A stretch of 64,000 nt of DNA, from positions 375,931 to 439,930 of the IMG/VR virus record IMGVR_UViG_3300032770_000001, one strand, 5' to 3'. The translations under genes and the position numbers were made by a program. Source of the stretch: a virus. This document shows, piece after piece, positions 7,522-16,400 of this stretch. The first letter of the stretch is position 1. Every line of letters begins with the position of its first letter. The notes below the pieces were generated by a model. It saw nothing but the letters and a program-made list of their open reading frames with translations, was not told the DNA's origin and did not search any database.

Positions 7522-9627
7522 TTACCGCATTCTTTTGCCGCCCATTTTTCGGACCCAACGTGGGTCTGAACGGCGTCCTGCGCCGGGGATTCCCGGCGTT
7601 CCCATACCCGGCACCCCGCCGCCCATGCGCTGCATACGCTCGCGAAGACGGAGTTCCGCCATGCTGACACCCTCAGTGGAAATCAGGCGTCCGGCACCAC
7701 GGGCTGCCTGCTGTTGAACCACGAGCGAACGGCCTGTCGGGTCGAGTCGCAGGTTGCCCTGTTCGATGAGCCATTTCTGAGCGAGCAGAGCCACAAGCTG
7801 AGTCGCGTCCACCATGTCGTCATGGGCTCCCTTTTCAATCGGGGCGTGCACGCGGATGCGATACTTGGATATGACATCGGTTTCCACCATCTTGATTTCA
7901 TCCACGTATTTCTGGATGTCGGGGAAGAAGGCGGTTTTGTCGTTGATGAAACCACGGAGAGCATACGCCATCTCCGAGTTGATCGCCGGGGTCAGGTTCA
8001 CAAGCTCCATGCCGCGAATGTCGTTCTGTTCGAGCAGGGCGATAAGCTGACGACCTGCGTGTTGGTCGCAGACACCTTGGTAGCATGGCAACTGTTTGTT
8101 CATGTAGTTCAGCCATACGAGCACGTCACCCAGCGGCAGAACTTGGAAGTCTACGTATTTCTTCTTACCTTCCGGATCAGGTTTGACGCCCGGACCTATG
8201 AATTCTTCGCCGCAGATCATGCGGTCGATGTAGTCATAAACGAGCACGATACCGTGGTTGACGCCTTGAACTTCAGGACGCTGACGGAACTCAAGGTGAC
8301 CGATAGCCAGAGCGGTAGCGTCAGACGCGGTCGAATTCGGATCGGTGACGTTGATGCCGCCAAGGTCAAGACCCCAGAAGTATTGGCGTCCCAACTGCTC
8401 AAGGCTGAATCGGGTAAGATTCTTACGACCGGGATCGATACATGCACGCACGTCCACTTCGCGGACATACGATTCGGACGATTCCAAGAATTGTCCGCCG
8501 TATTCGGCCTTGAAAGTCAATGGGTTCTTACGGTGCTTGTCACGCAAGAAGCCCGGTTTGAGGGCTGGGTTCATTTCCGCTGATGAACAGGCAAGCACGA
8601 ACGTGGGGTTGTCGTCGTTGACGCCATCTTGCAATGCCATCTTGTAAAGGTCGTACATCATACCGACCTTCTTGAGAGGCGAGGAGATCGACAGAATCAT
8701 CGAGTCCTGATATTGAACTTTCTGGGTGACTCGCTTACCGTTCTCATCGAGAACCGGATTCCCATTCTCATCTTCAGCATCGACAGTTTCGTAGTGATGG
8801 AAATCACCAGCAGCCGGGGTTGCGGCGACGTACATGTCTTCTGACGTTGAACCTTTTTCGGAACGGAAGTGAGCGAACTCGTCCAATGCTAGGAAGACCG
8901 ATGAAGGGCCGCGCACGGCGTTGGTGGTGCAAGGCAGTGACCACACAACGACCGATGGCTTAGCGTCTTTGCGATCTTGATCGGCACGCGAACGGAACGT
9001 CAGGCTCTTTGAGTTGTTGTCTTTCAGGTAACCATTGAACCACTGCGCACGGTTGACGGCAGCCGAGAGTTTCTTGAACAAACGTCCGGCTCCGGTTTCG
9101 TCCTGAGCAAGGAAAGTGAAATCAATCTGTGAGCCATCTGCCATGCCGAAGTGCTGCTGCGGCGAGTAGATATTGAGAAGCAGGTAGAGGCGGTACGCGG
9201 CGATGGCGGCGACAAGTTCAGATTTACCACCACGGCGACCGCAGAATATGACGCCTTCGTTGAAGCCACGAGCCGGGATGTCCCGCCAGTCGTCGATGTT
9301 GCAGCGACCCTCTTCGTAGCAGATATGCAGGTATTCTTCTTCCGTGACTGTGCGAATGAGTTGGTCACGGAAAGTGTTCCACATGGGCACCATGCCCCAT
9401 GGGGTGCCGTCCGGTTGCTTGATAGTGTCCGCCCAGTACGGCTTATAGTCGAAGGGAACCGCACACAGAGCCTTGAGGATCACTCGCTGAACGGGGCGCA
9501 GAATAATGCCCGTGCCGCCCGGTCCTTCGACGAAGTCGATGGCGTTCAGCTTATGTGTTGGGTCATCGATATGGTCGAGCGTCAGATCGGCTACGACCGA
9601 CTTATTCTTACCACGTTGAATCGGCAT
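7522..9627 (-). CDS. terL: Terminase large subunit
   Basis: 701-residue DNA-packaging motor. Walker A GRRGGKS at about 128-134 and Walker B VFLALDE at about 246-252 define the ATPase domain. The RNase H-fold nuclease starts at FWGLDLGG (about 416-423) with the first catalytic Asp and ends with DDMVDA (about 603-608). It cuts concatemeric DNA and pumps it through the portal into the prohead. The C terminus is a Gly/Pro/Arg/Met-rich tail. No obvious small terminase subunit lies beside it. A 53-residue mini-ORF upstream (9880-10041) repeats the YFWGLDLG nuclease motif. Confidence 0.95.
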   Translation of the reverse strand: MPIQRGKNKSVVADLTLDHIDDPTHKLNAIDFVEGPGGTGIILRPVQRVILKALCAVPFDYKPYWADTIKQPDGTPWGMVPMWNTFRDQLIRTVTEEEYLHICYEEGRCNIDDWRDIPARGFNEGVIFCGRRGGKSELVAAIAAYRLYLLLNIYSPQQHFGMADGSQIDFTFLAQDETGAGRLFKKLSAAVNRAQWFNGYLKDNNSKSLTFRSRADQDRKDAKPSVVVWSLPCTTNAVRGPSSVFLALDEFAHFRSEKGSTSEDMYVAATPAAGDFHHYETVDAEDENGNPVLDENGKRVTQKVQYQDSMILSISSPLKKVGMMYDLYKMALQDGVNDDNPTFVLACSSAEMNPALKPGFLRDKHRKNPLTFKAEYGGQFLESSESYVREVDVRACIDPGRKNLTRFSLEQLGRQYFWGLDLGGINVTDPNSTASDATALAIGHLEFRQRPEVQGVNHGIVLVYDYIDRMICGEEFIGPGVKPDPEGKKKYVDFQVLPLGDVLVWLNYMNKQLPCYQGVCDQHAGRQLIALLEQNDIRGMELVNLTPAINSEMAYALRGFINDKTAFFPDIQKYVDEIKMVETDVISKYRIRVHAPIEKGAHDDMVDATQLVALLAQKWLIEQGNLRLDPTGRSLVVQQQAARGAGRLISTEGVSMAELRLRERMQRMGGGVPGMGTPGIPGAGRRSDPRWVRKMGGKRMR

Positions 9628-9680
9628 CTACTTAAAGGATTCGGTATTGGGAGGATTTAATTTGGTAGGAGCAAAAGCTG

Positions 9681-9709
9681 GGGGCGACAGATGCGTAGTC
9701 TGTCGCCCC
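9681..9709 (-). terminator. Rho-independent terminator
   Basis: Perfect 10-bp stem (9681-9690 with 9700-9709) and 9-nt loop, followed on the minus strand by CAGCTTTTGC. Placed between the tRNA and terL, so it ends transcripts coming through the tRNA. Confidence 0.65.
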
Positions 9710-9767
9710 TGAGAACTCCTCCCACACATGGTGGGTGAGCTACTAATGCATTGGAAAGTTCAAAATT

Positions 9768-9873
9768 TGGAGACCCGGACGGGAGTTGAACCCGCAACCA
9801 CCCGGTTAACACCGGGTGCTCTGTTGAGGTCTGGGTTAGGGCCAGCCGCTCTGCCTGATTGAGCTACCGGGTC
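9768..9873 (-). tRNA. Aberrant tRNA: two anticodon-like hairpins (CUA or GUU)
   Basis: 106 nt with a perfect 7-bp acceptor stem (9867-9873 with 9772-9778), encoded CCA end (9770-9768), normal 4-bp D stem, and T arm with loop UUCAACU. Between them lie two hairpins. The first has a 7-nt loop CCCUAAC with anticodon CUA (amber suppressor) but C instead of U33. The second, a 7-bp stem with loop UGUUAA, looks like an Asn (GUU) anticodon arm. CAGAGC occurs twice, 30 nt apart, bounding the extra segment. Either a type II suppressor tRNA with an oversized variable arm or a tRNA-Asn carrying a 30-nt insertion or fusion. Confidence 0.7.
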
Positions 9874-9879
9874 GTTTTC

Positions 9880-10041
9880 CTAATCACCCTCAGTATCTCG
9901 CGTGTACTCGATTGAGTCAATAATGAGCACGCCTTCGGTATCGCGATGACAGCGAGCGGTAACACCGTAATCGCCTTTCGGATCGCCGAGGTCAAGTCCC
10001 CAGAAATACGTTGTCGCGAGACCTTGATTCTGAGTGTCCAT
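9880..10041 (-). CDS. Terminase nuclease-motif mini-protein, 53 aa
   Basis: ATG at 10041 with GGAG about seven bases upstream; stop TAG. Residues about 8-24 (LATTYFWGLDLGDPKGDYG) closely match the start of the TerL nuclease domain (YFWGLDLGG), including the first catalytic Asp, and the following strand (VLIIDSIEYTR) resembles TerL VLVYDYIDR. The rest of the nuclease is missing. It could be a relic of terL duplication or a small protein that competes with or regulates TerL. A 13-codon reading frame (MGGGEEVVG...) ends on its ATG. The DNA is not repeated exactly, so it is not a recent copy. Confidence 0.6.
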   Translation of the reverse strand: MDTQNQGLATTYFWGLDLGDPKGDYGVTARCHRDTEGVLIIDSIEYTRDTEGD

Positions 10042-10100
10042 CACAGCCACTCCGTGCCCACGACTTCTTCACCACCGCCCATGTTGACCCCCCTGATTAG

Positions 10101-10298
10101 CTAATACTGTGGTAGGCGTCTGATGCCAGCCCGAACTATTGTGACGCGCCCCTGACCCTCACCTTCTTGAGTCCCCGGAGCTTCCAGCCATTCGTCCCAC
10201 TCGTCGCCCTCGTAGTCGATCTGATCGAGCATACCCTTCCAATCCTCGCGGATCAGGACACGGGTTTGTGCCTTCGATTTGATCTTGATCTTTGCCAA
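10101..10298 (-). CDS. Small acidic/basic hypothetical protein, 65 aa
   Basis: No family recognised. The N-terminal 15 residues are Lys-rich (AKIKIKSKAQTRVLI), residues 20-45 are acidic and Trp-containing (DYEGDEWDEWLEAPG), and the end is Arg-rich. It begins three bases after the giant protein's stop, so it is the last gene of that operon. Stop is TAG. Confidence 0.5.
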   Translation of the reverse strand: MAKIKIKSKAQTRVLIREDWKGMLDQIDYEGDEWDEWLEAPGTQEGEGQGRVTIVRAGIRRLPQY

Positions 10299-10301
10299 GG
10301 A

Positions 10302-13300
10302 TTATTCCTTGGTGCCGCAGACGAACTTGTACTTCGCGATCATGCTGTCCGTATCGATATTCTCAATGCGAACGAACACTTCATACACGAAGCCGCCGCC
10401 GTCTCCCTCATGCCAGACTGCTGCCTGTGCGAACGCGGTATTGATGGCGTCCTGCACTTCGCTATCTGTCAGCTTGTCGAGCAGATACTTCACGCGACTC
10501 TGGGTGTTGACCAAGTTGAAGCTGGACAGACCTTGCGGCTGCTCGATGTTGGCAAGCTGGATTTCACCAGTGCCCGGAACCTTGTCTAGGATCGGACGGT
10601 TGGTGACTTTGAATGCCGCCACGAACGTCGCTGCGATCTCACCGCAGACTTTCTGGAGGAAGAGAGCAAATTGTTTTGCCTCATCAGCACCAGCGATCTT
10701 ACCTGCGATTGCTTTCAGCGCCGGGCCGCCCGTGTAGTTGGCGTGATACTCTTCCATGAACATCTGTCCAGCCCCACGGTTGTTGACCTTGCTGTGACCA
10801 TCGGCTGCCGGATCGGTAGCCTTCTTCGAGGCAATCGAATTGATCGCCTTGCCGGGAACCGTGCTCTGGTTCATGAAGAACTCATCATAGAACATCGGCC
10901 CGCGAATTTCATCTTCCTTGCGGAACGGTGCGCCTTCGAGAACCTGCGGCTTGCCGTCGCGACCGATGCCCATAGCACCAGCCGGATCAGTTGAAACATA
11001 CGCCACGATGGTTGGATCGAGGCTGGCTTCGACCGCCGCTTCGATTGCCTGCTCGGACGGAAGTTCATGCGCATCGCCGGAGATGTCCGGGTAGAGCATT
11101 GGTGAATTGGTCGCGTTTGGATAGTCCACGATCTCGTGCTGGAGATCGGGATAGAACTCTTTCACGACCTGACCGGGGAAGAACAGGTTAAAGCCTGCTT
11201 CCTTCTCGATATCCTCCGGCGACTTGGCTGCGCCTTCGCCAGCCTTCTTGCCTTCAGTTTCGGTGTGCGGCTTCTCCTGCCATTCCTTGCAGTTCGTTCC
11301 CTTCTCGTGCATGTTCCAGTGACCCTGCGTCTTGCAGTAGCCGACCGTCTTACCGTTGGTGTCCTTGGCGGAAGTTTTGAGTGGGGAGCCCTCATACTTC
11401 GCCGGATCGATACCATATTCGGCAAGAATCGAACGAGACGTAGCTTTATCCGGCCCGCCCATCACGCCGACCATCGCATCGGGCATCTGAAGCGTCTTGA
11501 TGGCAATCTTCAACTGGTGCCACTCTGGTGAGCCCTTAGCGGGCATCGGCTTTGCTGCTGTTTTGAGTGAATTCATTTTGATCCCCATATCTTTCAACAT
11601 CTTGTCATCAGCCTTGCTGGTCTGCGGATACGCATCCGGATTCTGGAGGCGCTCTTCATCCATAGCCGACGTTGCAATCTCTTCCCAATCCAAATCGCCC
11701 AGTTCTTCTTCCCACGAACTGGTGCCGCCGATGTCATAGAAGAGACCTTTGAACTGGTCGCCGTAGTATTTCACTTTCTGCTCACGGCTCATGCTCTGAA
11801 GCTGTTCCTGCGTCGGTTTCGGAGCCCCGCCTTCCAACTGCTCACGCTCATACTGACCACGTTCGCTACGGGCATCCTCAGCGTTTGCAGCGGCGAAATC
11901 GCGGGTCTCTTTCTCCTGTTTCTTAAAGAAACGGGCAAACTGGTTGCCCAGTTCCGCAGGTGTCATGCCCTTCTTCAAAGCATTGCGAGTCAGATTGATC
12001 TTCGTGTTGTACGAGGCTTCCGTGTTGTCAATCAACAGAGCCACGTGCCACGTCAACCAATTCGACCAACCGTTGTAATCTGCCTTCTTACAGAGGGCGA
12101 TTTTGCTACCGAACTTGGCTTTCGCTTTCTTCTCGAAATCCGCCGCCGCCTTCTTGGTCGAAAAGTGCGCGATGCGAACCTTGCCTTGCAGGGTGAAAGC
12201 GATGTGAGCCGATCCACGCTTGAAGGTGAAGACTGTATCCTTGCCGTCATCCTTACCTTCCACTTCACTGTAGATGTTGATGCCGCGCTCCTGAAACCAC
12301 TGCGCTGCCTCAGCCGTCGTATTCACGTGTCCGGCTTCTTCAACCGTTCCCATCTCATCGCGAATTACGCAAGTCAATGGGCGAGTCGGTGAGACTTCGC
12401 TGTGCTTCTCGAAGTTCGGTGGGTGACCATTCAGGTCTACGCCGCCGAACGGCCCTCCTGCTGGTTGCAGGGTATTTTTGTCGCCATGTTCTCCCCCAAT
12501 CGGTGCGGTGTCGATGTGGCGAGTGTCATTCGGATTCTCGGCATCAGTCGCCCCATGCTTATGGGACTCCATGTTCTTCAAGCCTTCTTTGGCCGCGCCT
12601 TCAGACTTGAAGGATTCCAGAATCTTATCGGTGTCGTGCTGCTTGATGCACCATTCCGCCAATTCACCCTTTGAATTGCGGTGACCGGGGCACTTGCTCA
12701 CATACGCCACTTTGTTCTTAGCGGTGACGTTGATGTTGATCGTCACGCCCTTACCTGCCGGGATCGAGACGGACGAGCCGCCTGCTTCCGCTTTATCCTT
12801 GGCAGCTTCAACCTCTTCCTGCTTCTGATCGATGGGTTTGCCAATCTCCATCTCAGCCTGACCTTCGATGGCATCCTTGATCGCCGTTACATTTGGACGT
12901 TCAGTGTGCTTGATGTCACCGTCAGTGACCGGAACACCTGCCTCTTCGTGTGTGTTCTCGGTGAACTCCTGTTTCTCCTGCACACCACCGGGTTGGTCGG
13001 CGATCTGCTCTTGCTTCTGAGCGATGTTGTCCATCACGGCTTCCATCTTCTCACCCAGATCGTTATCGCTCTGGATGATGGCGGCTGCCGATTTCTTAGC
13101 GCCCTGTTTCGGCTGATTCTTCATGTCCTCGAACAATTCCTCTTCGCTCGCATACTGCTTGGCGTCTGGAGGAACGAGGAATACGTCGTAGGTCTTGTGA
13201 CGAGTTTCCACGATGAACACCTGCTGACCTTCCGGCGTCAAATACAGCAGATGATCCGGACTGTAAGCATACGGGCTGGGAATTTCTGGAATGCGCTTAA

Positions 13301-13457
13301 TGCGCTTGCCCGTATCCTGCAAGGTATCCATGTAGCGGCTCAAGCCAACGTGTGACGTGATGCGCTTGATGCGCTTCGCCGGGAGTTCGCCTTCAGCTTT
13401 CTTCTCGTACTCCCCGACCTTTGCGTATTCTTTCAGAGCTTCGATGTTAATTGGCAT
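10302..13457 (-). CDS. Giant virion-type protein, 1051 aa
   Basis: Mosaic protein with long charged linkers. Folded-looking parts include an N-terminal domain (about 1-120), a short Cys/His cluster near 255 (CPGHRNSKG...WC), a WSNWLTWHVALLIDN segment near 465 like a small domain seen in many phage and plasmid proteins, and a second CKTQGHW...C cluster near 708. Near residue 625 it has a LKDMGIKMNSLKTAAKP cassette shared with two other giant proteins. The last 300 residues look like one large globular domain. Likely packaged in the virion or part of the tail; no enzyme motif seen. Confidence 0.55.
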   Translation of the reverse strand: MPINIEALKEYAKVGEYEKKAEGELPAKRIKRITSHVGLSRYMDTLQDTGKRIKRIPEIPSPYAYSPDHLLYLTPEGQQVFIVETRHKTYDVFLVPPDAKQYASEEELFEDMKNQPKQGAKKSAAAIIQSDNDLGEKMEAVMDNIAQKQEQIADQPGGVQEKQEFTENTHEEAGVPVTDGDIKHTERPNVTAIKDAIEGQAEMEIGKPIDQKQEEVEAAKDKAEAGGSSVSIPAGKGVTININVTAKNKVAYVSKCPGHRNSKGELAEWCIKQHDTDKILESFKSEGAAKEGLKNMESHKHGATDAENPNDTRHIDTAPIGGEHGDKNTLQPAGGPFGGVDLNGHPPNFEKHSEVSPTRPLTCVIRDEMGTVEEAGHVNTTAEAAQWFQERGINIYSEVEGKDDGKDTVFTFKRGSAHIAFTLQGKVRIAHFSTKKAAADFEKKAKAKFGSKIALCKKADYNGWSNWLTWHVALLIDNTEASYNTKINLTRNALKKGMTPAELGNQFARFFKKQEKETRDFAAANAEDARSERGQYEREQLEGGAPKPTQEQLQSMSREQKVKYYGDQFKGLFYDIGGTSSWEEELGDLDWEEIATSAMDEERLQNPDAYPQTSKADDKMLKDMGIKMNSLKTAAKPMPAKGSPEWHQLKIAIKTLQMPDAMVGVMGGPDKATSRSILAEYGIDPAKYEGSPLKTSAKDTNGKTVGYCKTQGHWNMHEKGTNCKEWQEKPHTETEGKKAGEGAAKSPEDIEKEAGFNLFFPGQVVKEFYPDLQHEIVDYPNATNSPMLYPDISGDAHELPSEQAIEAAVEASLDPTIVAYVSTDPAGAMGIGRDGKPQVLEGAPFRKEDEIRGPMFYDEFFMNQSTVPGKAINSIASKKATDPAADGHSKVNNRGAGQMFMEEYHANYTGGPALKAIAGKIAGADEAKQFALFLQKVCGEIAATFVAAFKVTNRPILDKVPGTGEIQLANIEQPQGLSSFNLVNTQSRVKYLLDKLTDSEVQDAINTAFAQAAVWHEGDGGGFVYEVFVRIENIDTDSMIAKYKFVCGTKE

Positions 13458-16400
13458 CGCCTTCCGTTTCCTTCTCCACTACGAAATCTGCAAGATCACC
13501 AATCCCAAGATCGATTGGACGTTCTTCATCCTCTTCGTCACCGTAAGCAGCACAGCCTTGCTTTTCAGCCAGAGTCCACGTGCTTGCGAGTTCCAACTGA
13601 TTCACAAGTTCATCAGTGCTGGTGCCGGAATCAACCAGTTCACCATCCGCGTAAATTTCCCAGCCGTTGGGAGACGTATGGACAACCACGCGATTACCAG
13701 TTTCCGGACCCATGAACGTACCGGGATCGCCTTCATCAGACCAACCCATGCCGCTCAGGGCTTCAACATACGGGAACTCCCCAGTTTCAGTCTGCGGAGC
13801 CGCTTTGACTGATGCCGCGAAATGAGCCGGGTTGACAGTGTCGGTTGAGGCCGAATCACTCGTCAAGTCCTTCTTGTCCGCGTCCACAGCTTTGCGTGCC
13901 TGAGCGAGGTCACCATCGATTGCTTCCGCCGTCTTAGACTTCTCGACGTTGGTTTTCGGAACCATCGGATCAGCCCCACCTTTTTCATTGGATGGGTTAT
14001 CGACCGTGTCCGCGACCTTCGCCGCTTCCGGAACCGACTTAGTTGGCTGCGAGATGTCCTTGTCAACCGTGTCCGGGCTGACCGTCTTGGACTTCGCTTC
14101 GGAGATGTCGCCGCTCACGTCGTCGGCAGTCTTCGCCTTCTCGTGGTCGGTCTTCACTTCCATTGCACCTGCCCCACCCGCTTCGTTTGCCGGATTGTCG
14201 GCGGTGTCAGCCTGCTTTGCATTGTACTGTTCGTGACGCTGCACGGTCGGGGACAAGTTATCGCCCTCGCCTGCACCGCCGTCACCGGAGTCTGACCCCT
14301 CAGAAACTTCGTTGTCAGCCACGTCCGCTGTTTTCTCGCTGCCCATCATCGGTTTGGTCATGTGATGAAGGGACAGATCACGCACGTCAGACTGGTCAAT
14401 CGGCTTCTCGCCCGTGGTGTATCCGGACGGCCAACGGTTGTAATCATCGCGGCAGTCACCGTAGAAGTCAGGCGGGTGTGTCCCACCGCAGCTTCCACAA
14501 TCGACCCAGTCATCCGGTGGATTTTCGGCATCAATTGGCGGCGGATTCGTCGCGCTGTAAGGCGCACCTGCCGTCTTTTCCTCGGAGGCGAAGTAGTTCA
14601 TCTCTTCGTCGCCAAGCTCCGGCTCTTCATCTTCTGCGTAGGTGAACACGCCAGACGCCATAGCGTCTTCAGCGCAACCGTCGCAGAACGCGGTTCCAGT
14701 CACGTCATCCATGTCAACACGACGGAGAATACAGCTTGCTGGAACAAGGCACTGTGCTACGCCTTCGTGCTGTGGGCAGCCGGGATCGGTGCATTCACAG
14801 TCGCCTTCGACTTGGTAAAACCCGTCCGGAGCAGCCGTCTTTTCCTCGGATGCCATCAGGGTATCCATCTCATCGAGTGAGGATTCGATATCGAAATCGT
14901 TCTCACGCGGGTCGCGGTGAGTGTAGACCTCAGCCGTCAACGGGCTGTCAGCCGGAGTCCACGATGTGCGGCACTTACCGCATTCCCATTCGAAGCTGGA
15001 TGCAGCACCGATGTGGTAAATGCGATCTTCTTCGGGCAGATCGGTACCGAACGGTTCAGAGCAATTGTCGCAGTAGTTCACGTCGTCCCACGAATAGGCG
15101 GACACGGCACCGCACTTCGGACACTCTTCAGCCGAACCGTCAGCCAGCAGCGATTCCTTAAGGCCCTGAGCATCAACTTCATAACCTTCGGAATCGACCG
15201 CAGCTTGCTTAGATTCAGCGTCGTCACTCTTCTCTTCGGAGCCGGACTCTTCCTTTTTCTCGGACTTGCCCTTCTCGCGATTCTTCGACCATTCGGACTT
15301 GGCACCACCGCCGCCCTTGTCTTCGTCTTCCTTGGTCTTCTCATTTTCGAAGTCAGATTCCTGATTCCCAGCTTCCGAGTCAGAGACCGACTTGTCGTCT
15401 TCCGGGGTATCGGATTCCCACGGCTTCTCCCACTCAGGCTTTTCGCTGCCTTCGGGAGCATCTTCACCGGGGAGAGGAACAACCGGAGCCGGACCGAACT
15501 CTTCCATGTTGTCGAAGATGTCGTCCTCGGTCATCGGGATGTCGGCGAACTTGGCACGCTGAGAGCCGTACTTGCGCTGCATCTCTTCTTCGCGCTTCTG
15601 TGCCGCCGTCTTGGATTTCTGCGAACGCGCATCGTAAGACTCGCGGGTTGGGCCGCCAGCAATCAAACCCGCGACGATTTCAGACGCCGCGCTTTTCTTG
15701 ATCGAAGCGAACTTGCCGCCCTGCTTGTTGTAGTGCTCGTATTCGGAGTGGATCAGGTTGTCGTCGCCGACATACAGATCATCCTCACCGAACGACTTGG
15801 CGACTTCAGTGAGCTTGTCACCCAAACCGCCCCCATCCAACGCCTGACGATCCCAGAATCCTGCACCGTGACCGTTGCGGGTCAGCCAGAAATCGTGTCC
15901 AGCTTGCTCTTCTGACGACCACTCACCGTGTCCGTCGTAGCCGGGACGCTGGTAAGCCTCGTTGAGCAGGGCTTCAGCTTTCTGTTGGAACGCCTGACAA
16001 TCCTGAGACATCTTGTTGAGCGTCTCTGGAGCGATGTCGCGGATATCGTAATTGCGATCCAAAGGCTCACCGCCACTCGGATCGGAGTTGTCATTCGAAG
16101 ACCACAGGGCGGCTGTAACATAAGCCGTCGTGAAGTCATCAAGCTGCTGAGCAAGCTTCTTCATAGAGCCAGCCCACCATGCTGCTTTCTTCGACTTCTG
16201 TTTCTTGAGCGAAGATGACATCGACATCGGATTCGGCCCCCACTTGCCAGCGTCGATCTCAGCCTGATGATCGAACGTTGCGTGATGTGCCTGATTGTCC
16301 TGACTCATGCTGGCAGCGTATTCCATCATGTGGTCTTTGTGTTTTTCGAGACCCTTCTTGTCGCCAACACGGGCAGCTTCCCAAGCGGCACTTGCGGATG

